Positions 1 through 10,696 of a stretch of DNA of 64,000 bases are shown piece by piece. The translations under genes were made by a program, and so were the position numbers. This DNA is from Microbacterium foliorum (GTDB lineage Bacteria; Actinomycetota; Actinomycetes; Actinomycetales; Microbacteriaceae), in NCBI RefSeq assembly GCF_006385575.1, contig NZ_CP041040.1, forward strand, positions 3,348,001-3,412,000, given 5' to 3'. Numbering within the stretch: position 1 is the stretch's first letter; each line of letters begins with the position of its first letter. Under the pieces are notes generated by a model that was not told the DNA's origin, did not search any database, and saw only the letters and a program-made list of their open reading frames with translations.

Positions 1-729
1 GCCGAACCGCGCTTCGTCGAGTTCGGCAACTACCAGTACACGACCAGCAACGGCAAGCAGTCGACGACCCATCGCTGGGGATACGTCGCCGTCAAGCTCG
101 ACGTGCCGCTGCCGAACATCGTGCTCGACGCGCTCGGCAACAACACCCTCGGCAGCACGCTCGCAGCCGCGTTCAGAAGCGACCAGCGGCTCTCGCTCGA
201 GGGCGACTTCGACAGGTACTTCTCGTTGTACTGCCCGACCGGATACGAGGTCGACGCCCTCTACCTGTTCACCCCCGACGTCATGGCGCGGTTCATCGAC
301 CACGCGGCGCAGCTCGACGTCGAGATCGTCGACGATTGGCTCTTCCTCTATGCCCGCCGCAACCTGTCGACGCTCGACCCCGCGACCTGGGCATGGCTTT
401 TCGGCGCGGTCGGGGCGCTGCTGACCAAGCTCGATCAGTGGGCGCGGTGGCGCGACGACAGGCTGCGGCTCGCAGCGCAGCATCCGCCCCTCCCGGCCTA
501 CGGCGGCCCGGCTCCGGCTCCGGTGCCGGCCCCGGCCGGAGCAGCCGCACTGCCGTTCGCAGCTCCGACGGGGATGCTGACCCCTCCGCCCATCGGTGTC
601 GCCCCGCCCGGTCAGCGCCTCAAGCGCCGCAGCCCTTGGCTGATCGTCGGGATCATCCTCGGAGTCACGTTCGTCGTGACCATGGCTCCGTTCGCGCTCG
701 GGATCTTCTCGGTGCTGTTCCTGCGCTGA
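1..729 (+). CDS. Partial membrane-anchored protein of unknown function (3' part)
   Basis: The reading frame is open from the first base of the window, so the 5' end lies outside and at least 242 codons are seen. The visible part has a mixed alpha/beta region, a proline- and alanine-rich linker at about residues 160-200, and one strong C-terminal transmembrane segment followed directly by the stop. That order suggests a cytoplasmic domain tethered by a tail anchor, though the missing N-terminus may hold more membrane segments. An internal GTG at 103 is not preferred because coding character continues upstream of it. I do not recognise the family. Confidence 0.7.
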   Translation, partial: AEPRFVEFGNYQYTTSNGKQSTTHRWGYVAVKLDVPLPNIVLDALGNNTLGSTLAAAFRSDQRLSLEGDFDRYFSLYCPTGYEVDALYLFTPDVMARFIDHAAQLDVEIVDDWLFLYARRNLSTLDPATWAWLFGAVGALLTKLDQWARWRDDRLRLAAQHPPLPAYGGPAPAPVPAPAGAAALPFAAPTGMLTPPPIGVAPPGQRLKRRSPWLIVGIILGVTFVVTMAPFALGIFSVLFLR

Positions 730-802
730 TCGCCTCGCTCTCCCCCGCTCTCCCCCGTTCTCCCCCGCACGGCTGACGACCGGCCGCTCGGCGCGCCTGC
801 AG

Positions 803-832
803 ATCCCCCTACAGATCCGCCACAGGGGGGAT
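803..832 (+). terminator. Inverted repeat, possible terminator
   Basis: The arms ATCCCCCT and AGGGGGGAT flank a 13-nt loop, 74 nt after the upstream gene. There is no T-tract, as is usual in G+C-rich actinobacteria. It could also be a regulatory hairpin of the next operon, whose likely -10 box (TAGCGT) is at 855-860. Confidence 0.3.
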
Positions 833-899
833 GCCGAGGCCGAGCGCCGCGCCATAGCGTGAGGGCATGCGATGCACTGAGCGAACGGAGTAAGTCGAA

Positions 900-1796
900 G
901 TGACCACAGGAAAGCTCGTACTCACCGGCATCACCAAGAGCTACGGCTCTCGGCGCGTGCTCGACGACGTCTCGTTCGAGGTGTCCCCCGGGCGCCTCAC
1001 CGGGTTCGTCGGCGGCAACGGCGCCGGCAAGACCACGACGATGCGCATCGTCCTCGGGCTGCTCGGGTCCGACGGCGGACGCGTCGAGCTCGACGGCGTC
1101 GCCCTGACCAGCGCAGACCGCCGTCTCTTCGGTTACATGCCCGAGGAGCGTGGCCTGTATCCGAAGATGAAGGTGCTCGAGCAGATCGTGTACCTCGCCC
1201 GGCTGCACGGGATGAGCAAGACGGATGCCGCGGCACGCGCGACCGCCCTGCTCACCGAGCTCGGACTCGAGGAGCGCCTGAACGACACGATCGAGTCGCT
1301 GTCGCTCGGCAACCAGCAGCGCGCGCAGATCGCGGCAGCCCTCGTGCACGACCCCGAGGTGCTGATCCTCGACGAGCCGTTCTCGGGTCTCGACCCGCTC
1401 GCGGTCGATGTGGTCGCGTCCGTGCTGCAGGGATCAGCCGCCAAGGGTGCGTCGATCCTGTTCTCATCGCACCAGCTCGACGTGGTCGAGCGGCTCTGCG
1501 ACGACCTCGTGATCCTCGCCGGCGGCACGATCCGCGCATCCGGCTCGCGTGACGGGCTGCGCACACAGCACGCCGGCAATCGGTACGAGCTGGTCTCCGC
1601 AGGGGATGCCGGATGGCTGCGCGCCGAGCCCGGTGTCACCGTGGTCGACTTCGAGGGGGGCTACGCCCTGTTCGACGCCGAAGACGCCGACACCGCCCAG
1701 CGCGTGCTGCGCACCGCCGTCGAACGCGGTGATGTCGCCAGCTTCGCGCCCAAGCATCCGTCCCTCGCCCAGATCTTCAAGGAGGTCATCCAGTGA
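900..1796 (+). CDS. ABC transporter ATP-binding protein (NatA-like)
   Basis: This 298-residue ATPase energises the permease encoded just downstream. The nucleotide-binding domain has a Walker A (GGNGAGKTT, residues 38-46), an ABC signature variant (LSLGNQQR) and a Walker B (VLILDEPFSGLDP). The last ~85 residues form the extra C-terminal domain (DUF4162 type) typical of NatA/CcmA-like exporters. The start is GTG at 900, preceded by an ACGGAG ribosome-binding site, with a probable -10 TAGCGT at 855. The gene overlaps the permease gene by 4 bp, indicating translational coupling. The substrate cannot be read from the sequence; Na+, drugs and peptides are all known for this group. Confidence 0.9.
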   Translation: MTTGKLVLTGITKSYGSRRVLDDVSFEVSPGRLTGFVGGNGAGKTTTMRIVLGLLGSDGGRVELDGVALTSADRRLFGYMPEERGLYPKMKVLEQIVYLARLHGMSKTDAAARATALLTELGLEERLNDTIESLSLGNQQRAQIAAALVHDPEVLILDEPFSGLDPLAVDVVASVLQGSAAKGASILFSSHQLDVVERLCDDLVILAGGTIRASGSRDGLRTQHAGNRYELVSAGDAGWLRAEPGVTVVDFEGGYALFDAEDADTAQRVLRTAVERGDVASFAPKHPSLAQIFKEVIQ

Positions 1797-2890
1797 GCAC
1801 CTCGAACCCCACCGGCTCGCCGTCGCAGGCATCGCTGATCTGGCTCGTCGCCGAGCGCGAAATCGGATCGAAGCTCCGCAGCAAGGCCTTTCTGATCTCC
1901 ACCGGCATCCTGCTGATCCTCGCCCTCGCCGCCATCGTGATCGGAGGCTTCGCGAGCAAGAACACCGATGCGATGCCCGTGGCCGTGACCTCGGAGACGG
2001 CATCCGCAGTGTCTGCCCTGCCCGGTATCGAGATCACCGAGGTGGCAGACCAGGCCGCAGCCGAAGAGCTCGTACGCTCGGAGAAGGTCGACGCCGCGGT
2101 CGTCCCCGGCGAGGGCCCGACCGGGGTCACGATCGTCGCTCTCAAGGACGCGCCGACCAGTCTCGTGTCTGCGCTCTCACAGGCGCCGGACGTCGAGATC
2201 CTCGAACCGGCGACGACGAACCCGCTGCTGCGGTACTTCATCGCGATCGCGTTCGGCGCCGTCTTCATGGGCGCTGCGGCGACCTTCGGCGGCACGATCG
2301 CGCAGAGCGTCGTCGAAGAGAAGCAGACCCGCGTCGTCGAGATCCTGCTGTCGACCATCTCGGCACGCACCCTGCTCGCCGGCAAGGTGATCGGCAACAC
2401 GATCCTCGCGATGGGGCAGATCCTGGCGCTGGCGGCGGTCGCGACGATAGGGCTCATAGCGACCGGTCAACGCGAGGTGCTGTCGACTCTCGGCGCCCCC
2501 ATCATCTGGTTCGCCGTGTTCTTCCTGTTCGGGTTCATCCTGCTCGCGGCGCTGTTCGCCGCCGCCGCATCGATGGTCTCGCGCCAGGAGGACATCGGCT
2601 CGACCACGACCCCGATCACGATGCTGATCATGGCGCCGTACATCCTGGTCATCTTCTTCAACGACAACCCGCTGGTGCTGACGATCATGTCCTACGTGCC
2701 GTTCTCGGCTCCGGTCGGCATGCCGATGCGACTGTTCGTGGGCGAGGCGCAGTGGTGGGAGCCGCTGCTCAGCCTCGTGATCCTGCTCGCCAGCTGCGTC
2801 GCGGCGATCATGATCGGCGCGAAGATCTACGAGAACTCGCTGCTGCGCATGGGCAGCCGGGTCAAGCTGGGCGAGGCACTGCGGGGCTGA
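1793..2890 (+). CDS. ABC-2 type permease (NatB-like)
   Basis: This 365-residue integral membrane partner of the preceding ATPase has the architecture of NatB/YhaP-type ABC-2 exporters. There is an N-terminal transmembrane segment (about residues 35-55), a large extracytoplasmic domain of about 130 residues, then five or six transmembrane helices. The conserved cytoplasmic stretch VVEEKQTRVVEILLSTI links the outer domain to the helical bundle. The GTG start overlaps the ATPase stop as GTGA. The gene ends at the bidirectional terminator shared with putA, so this is a simple two-gene operon. Confidence 0.88.
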   Translation: MSTSNPTGSPSQASLIWLVAEREIGSKLRSKAFLISTGILLILALAAIVIGGFASKNTDAMPVAVTSETASAVSALPGIEITEVADQAAAEELVRSEKVDAAVVPGEGPTGVTIVALKDAPTSLVSALSQAPDVEILEPATTNPLLRYFIAIAFGAVFMGAAATFGGTIAQSVVEEKQTRVVEILLSTISARTLLAGKVIGNTILAMGQILALAAVATIGLIATGQREVLSTLGAPIIWFAVFFLFGFILLAALFAAAASMVSRQEDIGSTTTPITMLIMAPYILVIFFNDNPLVLTIMSYVPFSAPVGMPMRLFVGEAQWWEPLLSLVILLASCVAAIMIGAKIYENSLLRMGSRVKLGEALRG

Positions 2891-2921
2891 TCACAGCCCC
2901 GCCCCCTGACGTCCTCTCCAT

Positions 2922-2967
2922 CGACGAGGCCCCACCCCGCAGACGTCTGCGGGGTGGGGCCTCGTCG
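2922..2967. terminator. Perfect 23-bp bidirectional terminator
   Basis: Two 23-bp arms (CGACGAGGCCCCACC... and its exact complement) meet with no spacer in the 97-bp gap between the ABC operon and the convergent putA. The hairpin can form on either transcript. Confidence 0.85.
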
Positions 2968-2987
2968 TTCAACAGGATCAGACGGAG

Positions 2988-5900
2988 TCAGATCAGGCCC
3001 TCCGACAGGGTGGTGGGGTTTCCGAATCGGTGGTTGGTGATCGACACGGCCTGCTCGTGCAGGAACGGCAGCATCTCGACGCGTCCGGCACCCGTGACGG
3101 CGTGCGACCAGACGGCGACATCCGGAGTCCCGCCGAGCGCCTCGAACAGCGCAGACGCGTCGCCGCCGACGAGGCGCACGCGCTGCCAGCTGTGCTCGGC
3201 CTTCGCCGCTGCCTTCGCGTAGCGCTTGACCCAGGCGGCGTCGTTCTCGAGCTTCGGAGTCACGCCCTGGGCGCGCAGCGCCTTCTCGACCCGCGAGGGC
3301 AGAGCGGATGCCGACACCGTGAACGGGCTGCCGCTGCGCAGGGCCGCGGCGATCACGCGGATGCCCTCGGCGAGCGGTGCGTCCTCGGCGATGCGCACGT
3401 CGACCGCGACCGGGCGGTAGCGGAACACGTTGCGCTCGACGCCGAGGCCCGACTTGTCGCTCACGGCGCCGAATTCGTCGACCCAGGCACGCTCGTCGGA
3501 GGCCGCGGCGCGGTGCAGCCACTCGATCTCGACGGCGCCGAGGTCGGAGCCGGCCGCACCGAGCACCGCCTCGACCGAGGGGTTCACCGCAGCCCCGGGC
3601 GCCGCGGCGGGGAGCTCGGCAGGAGTCCACTCACCGAGACCGAACAGGTAGTTCGGGCCACCGGCCTTGGCGCCGGCGCCGACTGCCGACCGCTTCCAGC
3701 CGCCGAACGGCTGGCGCTGCACGATCGCGCCGGTGATTCCGCGGTTGACGTAGAGGTTGCCGGCCTCGACGCGGTCGAGCCAGGTGGCGACCTCGTCGGA
3801 GTCGAGCGAGTGGATGCCGGCGGTGAGGCCGTAGTCCACGGCGTTCTGCAGGCGGATCGCCTCGTCGAGGTCCTTGGCGTGCATGATGCCGAGCACCGGT
3901 CCGAAGAACTCGGTCATGTGGGTCGTCGACCCGGGGGCGACGCCGATCTTGACACCCGGCGTCCACTGCGTGCCCTCGTCATCGAGCTTCTTCGGCTCGA
4001 CGAGCCAGCGCTCGCCCTTCTCGAGGGTCGTGAGTGCGGTGAGCAGCTTGCCGTTCGCCGGCTCGATGATCGGTCCCATCTGCGTCGCCGGGTCTTCGGG
4101 CAGACCGACGCGCATCGAGGTGACGGCGTCGACGAGCTGACGCTCGAACCGCTGCGAGTCGGCGACCGAGCCGACGAGGATCGCGAGCGATGCCGCCGAG
4201 CACTTCTGCCCCGCGTGCCCGAAGGCGCTGCGGGCGACATCGGCGGCAGCGAGGTCGAGGTCGGCCGACGGCGTGACGATGATCGCGTTCTTGCCGCTCG
4301 TCTCGGCGAGCAGCGGCAGGTCGGAGCGGAACGAGCGGAACAGTTGCGCCGTCTCATATGCACCGGTGAGGATCACGCGGTCGACCTCGGGGCTGGCGAC
4401 GAGGCGGGTGCCGAGATCGCGGTTCGCGAGGTCGACCAGTGCGAGCAGGTCGCGCGGAACGCCCGCAGCCCACAGCGCCTCGACCATGACCGCACCGCAG
4501 CGCTGCGTCAGCTTGGCCGGCTTGATGATCACGCCCGAGCCCGAAGCGAGGCCCGCAAGCACGCCACCGGCCGGGATGGCGACCGGGAAGTTCCACGGCG
4601 GGGTGACGACGGTCACCTTCGACGGCACGAACTCGGCGCCCGAGATGTTCTCGAGGTCGAGGGCGCGCTCGGCGTAGTAGTGCGCGAAGTCGATCGCCTC
4701 CGAGACCTCGGGGTCGGCCTCGGCGATGGTCTTGCCCGCCTCGTGCGCCATGATCTCGATCAGCTGTCCGCGTCGGGCCGCGAGCTCGTCGCCCGCGCGG
4801 TGCAGCACGGCGGCGCGCTCAGCGGCCGGAAGCGCTGCCCATCGGGCGGCGGCGGCGGATGCGGCGGCGAAGATCCCGTCGAGCTCGTCGGTCGTCTCGA
4901 CCTTGGCCAGAGCGATCGAGTCGAGGCCCAGCGTCGAATCGACCGATCGCTGCAGGATCTCACGACCCCAGGTGCGGTTCACGGCGATCGCCGGGTCGCT
5001 GTCGGGCTGGTTCTCGAAGCCGGTGGTGACGGCCGCGACCGCACCGACGGCTGCCTCTGCTGCGCGGTCCTGCACGCGGTTCGACGAGGGCACCGAGCGG
5101 TCGGCCTCGAGGCCGGCGAGCGAACGCTCGAAGCGCTCGCGCTCACGGCTGAGCAGCGCGGGGTCAGAGGCCAGCTCGAACACGGCCGACATGAAGTTCT
5201 CGGGGCTCGCGTTCTCTTCGAGGCGACGCACGAGGTAGGCGATGGCCACGTCGAACTCGGCCGGGTTCACCACGGGCGTGTAGAGCAGCAGCTGGCCGAC
5301 GTCCTTGCGGACGGCCTCCGCCTGGCCCGTCGCCATGCCGAGGAGCATCTCGTATTCGACGGCCTCCGTCACTCCGCGCGCCTGCGCGAGCAGCCACGTG
5401 TAGGCGATGTCGAAGAGGTTGTGTCCGGCGACGCCGATGCGCACGGCATCCAGTCGCTCCGGCGTCATCGACCAGTCGAGCACGCGCTTGTAGTTCGTGT
5501 CGGAGTCCTGCTTGGTGCCGTAGGTGGCCAGCGGCCAGCCGTGCACCTTCGAGTCGACCTCTTCCATCGCCAGGTTCGCACCCTTGACGACGCGGACCTT
5601 GATCGGCGCTCCGCCCTTCGCACGACGAGCGGCGGCCCACTCCTGCAGCTGCTGCATCGCGCCGAGCGCGTCGGGCAGATAGGCCTGCAGCACGATGCCG
5701 GCCTCGAGGTTCTCGAGCCCTGGCTGGTCGAGGATGCTGGTGAACGCCGCGATCGTCAGGTCGAGGTCGCGGAACTCCTCCATGTCGAGGTTGATGAACT
5801 TGGTCCTGCCTGCGGCCTCCGACGTTGCGGCGAGCTCGTAGAGCGGGGTGAGCTTGTCGACCACGTCGGCGACGGCCTCGTCGAACGACCACATCGACAG

Positions 5901-6485
5901 CTGGCTGACGACGCTCGAGACCTTGATCGACACGTAGTCGACGTCCTTGCGGGCGAGGAAGTCGTAGGTGCCCTGCAGGCGGCGTCCGGCCTCGCGCTCA
6001 CCGAGCACGGCCTCGCCGAGCAGGTTGAGGTTGAGGCGGTTTCCGGTCTTGCGCAGCTTCGCGATCGCGGGGCCGAGCTTCGACGGGGTCGCGTCGAGCA
6101 CGAGGTGTCCGACCATGGCACGCAGCACACGGCGCGAGATCGGCACCACGACGCCGGGGAGCTTCGGCGCCCAGAACCCGCCGGTCTTGATCGCGGCCCG
6201 CAGGTATCCGGGCAGCAGCGAGGGGGTGATCGCCGAGAGGTCGGCGAGCGCACGGCCGGCGACGCTGAGGTCTTCCGGACGCATCACGCCGTCGACGAAG
6301 CCGACCGTGAACGCGAGCCCGTTCGGGTCCTTGAGGACCTCCGACAGGCGCTGGGCGGCGGGCTCGACCGGGTGGGTCTCGCTCTCGGCGAGCCAGCGCT
6401 GCACGAGGGCTGCGACCTCTTCGGTGCGGGGTGCGGCGCCTCGGGGTGTGGCGTCGGGGGTGGTGGTGTCGGCGGCGACAGTCAT
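2988..6485 (-). CDS. putA: Bifunctional proline dehydrogenase / L-glutamate-gamma-semialdehyde dehydrogenase
   Basis: This 1165-residue enzyme oxidises proline to glutamate in two steps. The FAD-dependent proline dehydrogenase barrel occupies about residues 50-450. The NAD-dependent aldehyde dehydrogenase domain (about 510-960) has the ETSGKNA segment and catalytic Cys762 in GHAGQKCSA. The last ~190 residues form the extra C-terminal domain found in long PutA proteins, so the length is normal for actinobacterial PutA. There is no ribbon-helix-helix DNA-binding domain at the N-terminus, so it is not an autorepressor like the E. coli enzyme. Control is more likely from the divergent LysR gene across a 147-bp gap. 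ATG start at 6485. Confidence 0.96.
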   Translation of the reverse strand: MTVAADTTTPDATPRGAAPRTEEVAALVQRWLAESETHPVEPAAQRLSEVLKDPNGLAFTVGFVDGVMRPEDLSVAGRALADLSAITPSLLPGYLRAAIKTGGFWAPKLPGVVVPISRRVLRAMVGHLVLDATPSKLGPAIAKLRKTGNRLNLNLLGEAVLGEREAGRRLQGTYDFLARKDVDYVSIKVSSVVSQLSMWSFDEAVADVVDKLTPLYELAATSEAAGRTKFINLDMEEFRDLDLTIAAFTSILDQPGLENLEAGIVLQAYLPDALGAMQQLQEWAAARRAKGGAPIKVRVVKGANLAMEEVDSKVHGWPLATYGTKQDSDTNYKRVLDWSMTPERLDAVRIGVAGHNLFDIAYTWLLAQARGVTEAVEYEMLLGMATGQAEAVRKDVGQLLLYTPVVNPAEFDVAIAYLVRRLEENASPENFMSAVFELASDPALLSRERERFERSLAGLEADRSVPSSNRVQDRAAEAAVGAVAAVTTGFENQPDSDPAIAVNRTWGREILQRSVDSTLGLDSIALAKVETTDELDGIFAAASAAAARWAALPAAERAAVLHRAGDELAARRGQLIEIMAHEAGKTIAEADPEVSEAIDFAHYYAERALDLENISGAEFVPSKVTVVTPPWNFPVAIPAGGVLAGLASGSGVIIKPAKLTQRCGAVMVEALWAAGVPRDLLALVDLANRDLGTRLVASPEVDRVILTGAYETAQLFRSFRSDLPLLAETSGKNAIIVTPSADLDLAAADVARSAFGHAGQKCSAASLAILVGSVADSQRFERQLVDAVTSMRVGLPEDPATQMGPIIEPANGKLLTALTTLEKGERWLVEPKKLDDEGTQWTPGVKIGVAPGSTTHMTEFFGPVLGIMHAKDLDEAIRLQNAVDYGLTAGIHSLDSDEVATWLDRVEAGNLYVNRGITGAIVQRQPFGGWKRSAVGAGAKAGGPNYLFGLGEWTPAELPAAAPGAAVNPSVEAVLGAAGSDLGAVEIEWLHRAAASDERAWVDEFGAVSDKSGLGVERNVFRYRPVAVDVRIAEDAPLAEGIRVIAAALRSGSPFTVSASALPSRVEKALRAQGVTPKLENDAAWVKRYAKAAAKAEHSWQRVRLVGGDASALFEALGGTPDVAVWSHAVTGAGRVEMLPFLHEQAVSITNHRFGNPTTLSEGLI

Positions 6486-6588
6486 CGGGGAACCTTCCAG
6501 GGGGATCGCACACCCGGGTACGTGTGCGGCTCGATCATTGTCAGGCGCGCGAGTAGGCTACGTCTATCAACCGATTCGTGAGCATTCT

Positions 6589-6605
6589 GTTCAGCCAGAG
6601 TGAAC
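6589..6605. promoter_or_regulatory. Candidate LysR-type operator in the putA/LysR divergent gap
   Basis: GTTCA-N7-TGAAC is a perfect 5-bp inverted repeat with the T-N11-A shape typical of LysR-family sites, 27 bp before the regulator start. A -10-like TAGGCT is at 6554-6559 on the plus strand. Confidence 0.45.
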
Positions 6606-6632
6606 GATGACTCCGGTTCAGAAAGGCCACGA

Positions 6633-7586
6633 ATGCTCGACGTCAACCGACTCCGGATGCTGGTCGAACTGTCACGTCGAGGAACCCTCTCAGCCGTGGC
6701 CGATGCCCTCTCGTACAGCAAGGCCTCGGTGTCTCAGCAGCTCAGCGCGCTCGAGAGGGACGTCGGCGTCCCACTGCTCCGCCGCGTCGGGCGCGGGGTG
6801 CAGTTCACCCCGCAGGGCAACGTGCTCGTGGCGGAGGCCATCGGCATCCTCGATCAGCTCGAGCACGCCGAGGTCGCTGTCGCCGAATCGCTGACCGAGG
6901 TGACCGGAACGGTGCACATCGCCGTCTTCCAGTCGACGGCACACTCCCTGCTTCCGGGCGCGCTCAACACGCTGCGCGAACAGCATCCGGCCCTCCGCGT
7001 CGAGGTCACCGAGAGCGACCCCGAGACCGGGCTCGTGGGCGTCTCGAGCCGCGACTTCGACCTGATCCTCGCCGAGCAGTATCCCGGGCGCACCCGCCCG
7101 ATCCATGCCGACCTCGACCGCGTGGTGCTCGTGCACGACTCGATCGCGCTGGCCAGACGCCCCGGAACACCCGAGACCGCGGATGCCACAGCTGCCGTTG
7201 CCACAGCTGCGGATGTCACGGCTGCGCATGCCACAGCGGCACTGTGGTCGACCAGGGATGAGCCGTGGGTGCTCGAGCCGGCGGGTACAGCGTCACGGGC
7301 ATGGGCCGAGCAGCTGTGTCGCACCGCCGGCTTCGAACCCGATGTGCGCTTCGAGGTCGCCGACCTCACGGCGCACGTGCGTCTGATCCGGGCAGGACTC
7401 GCGGTCGGCCTGCTGCCCGAGCTCGTGTGGGCAGGCGAGACCCCTACCGTGGCGCTCACGCCTCTGCCGGATGAGCCGCGTCGGGAGATCTTCTCGTCGG
7501 CTCGCCGAGTGTCGGCCGCAGCCCCGTCGATCCGCGCGGTGCGCCGCGCGCTGGCATCCGCCGCCTCCCGCAACCTGCTGGATTGA
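6633..7586 (+). CDS. LysR-family transcriptional regulator
   Basis: This 317-residue protein has an N-terminal winged HTH (about residues 1-60, with SYSKASVSQQLSALERDVGV) and a C-terminal periplasmic-binding-like effector domain. ATG 6633 is chosen because GAAAGG lies 6 nt upstream; an in-frame GTG at 6600 lacks such a site and falls in the presumed operator. An alanine/threonine-rich low-complexity insert (about residues 185-205, built from repeats of ADATAA type) interrupts the effector domain. The gene is divergent from putA, which makes it the natural candidate to regulate proline catabolism, but its effector is not deducible. Confidence 0.88.
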   Translation: MLDVNRLRMLVELSRRGTLSAVADALSYSKASVSQQLSALERDVGVPLLRRVGRGVQFTPQGNVLVAEAIGILDQLEHAEVAVAESLTEVTGTVHIAVFQSTAHSLLPGALNTLREQHPALRVEVTESDPETGLVGVSSRDFDLILAEQYPGRTRPIHADLDRVVLVHDSIALARRPGTPETADATAAVATAADVTAAHATAALWSTRDEPWVLEPAGTASRAWAEQLCRTAGFEPDVRFEVADLTAHVRLIRAGLAVGLLPELVWAGETPTVALTPLPDEPRREIFSSARRVSAAAPSIRAVRRALASAASRNLLD

Positions 7587-7600
7587 GCCGTCTGCCCCGT

Positions 7601-7619
7601 CGCCGGCGTTGTGCCGGCG
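7601..7619 (+). terminator. Short GC hairpin after the LysR gene
   Basis: CGCCGGC-GTTGT-GCCGGCG is a 7-bp perfect stem, 15 nt after the LysR stop. It lacks a U-tract. Confidence 0.35.
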
Positions 7620-7718
7620 TCACGAAACGTCATCGGGAATATGCATTCACATGCATCTGTTGAGATCCTCGTACCCGGACGAAGGAGTCCGATCGACTCC
7701 TTTCTGAAAGGCACTTCC

Positions 7719-8306
7719 GTGAGCACTCCTGTGATCGACCGCACCGCCCCCACCGAGCACCCCGTGCTCGACGTCCTCGCCGGACGCTGGAGCCCCCGCG
7801 CCTACGACGCGGAGAACGCGATCGACGACGCCAAGCTGAACGCCGCCCTCGAGGCCGCGCGCTGGTCGCCGTCGGCCTACAACCTGCAGCCGTGGCGGTT
7901 CATCGTCGCTCGGCGCGGCACCGCGCTGTTCGACCAGGTCGTCGACTCCCTGGTCGAGTTCAACCAGCTCTGGGCCTCCAAGGCCTCGGCTCTCGTCGTC
8001 GCGATCGCCGAGACCGAGTCCGAAGACGGCAAGGCCATCAGCCACGCGGTCTACGACCTCGGCCAGGCCGTGGCGCACTTCTCGGTGCAGGCCCACCACG
8101 AGGGTCTTCTCGTTCACCAGATGAGCGGCTTCGACCCCGAGGCCGTCCGCGAGTTCGCCGACCTGTCGCCGCGGTTCTCCGCCATCACCGTGATCGCCGT
8201 CGGCGAGCTCGGCGACGCCGCAGGTCTTCCCGAGGGGCTCCAGCAGGGCGAGACCGCCCCGCGCGTCCGCCGCCCGATCGGCGAGACGGTCATCCTCAGC
8301 GCCTGA
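7719..8306 (+). CDS. Nitroreductase-family FMN oxidoreductase
   Basis: This 195-residue protein has the nitroreductase fold markers RWSPRAYD and RWSPSAYNLQPWRFIVAR near the N-terminus, which contact FMN, and a final ETVILSA. Such enzymes are FMN-dependent NAD(P)H oxidoreductases acting on nitro compounds, quinones or related electrophiles; the physiological substrate is unknown. GTG 7719 is chosen because GAAAGG lies 7 nt upstream and the family alignment begins shortly after it; the open frame extends upstream to 7611 without support. The 132-bp leader contains two ATGCAT palindromes near 7640-7656. It is transcribed alone and ends at a strong hairpin. Confidence 0.85.
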   Translation: MSTPVIDRTAPTEHPVLDVLAGRWSPRAYDAENAIDDAKLNAALEAARWSPSAYNLQPWRFIVARRGTALFDQVVDSLVEFNQLWASKASALVVAIAETESEDGKAISHAVYDLGQAVAHFSVQAHHEGLLVHQMSGFDPEAVREFADLSPRFSAITVIAVGELGDAAGLPEGLQQGETAPRVRRPIGETVILSA

Positions 8307-8346
8307 CGCTGCGCCTGACACAGCAGTCGCTCCCGTCAGGGAGCAC

Positions 8347-8384
8347 ACAAGAGGGGCGGATGCCACGGCATCCGCCCCTCTTGT
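8347..8384. terminator. 18-bp stem bidirectional terminator
   Basis: ACAAGAGGGGCGGATGCC pairs exactly with its complement across a 2-nt loop, between the convergent nitroreductase and clpB genes. The arms contain the locally over-represented heptamer GGATGCC/GGCATCC. Confidence 0.85.
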
Positions 8385-8395
8385 CGTATCCGGCT

Positions 8396-10618
<2,223 letters not shown>

Positions 10619-10674
10619 GTGTTCCTCCTGAGGAGACTCCTTCTGATCACTGTCTTGTTGTCATGGTCCGCAAA

Positions 10675-10695
10675 GTTGAGTGGACTTGACTCAAG
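10675..10695 (-). promoter_or_regulatory. HAIR element (HspR operator) of clpB
   Basis: GTTGAGT-N7-ACTCAAG differs at one position from the HspR consensus CTTGAGT-N7-ACTCAAG. It lies between the coaBC stop and the clpB start. An hspR gene is present at 44570-45001. Confidence 0.85.
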
Positions 10696-10696
10696 T

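Noticed and set aside
3030..6581. Long open frame of over 1100 codons antisense to putA
   Set aside because: Its composition is Arg/Asp/His-rich with no domains, as expected for the complement of a G+C-rich gene, while putA on the other strand has full family homology.
6600..6632. Upstream GTG start for the LysR gene
   Set aside because: It has no ribosome site and lies inside the presumed operator; ATG 6633 has GAAAGG at 6 nt.
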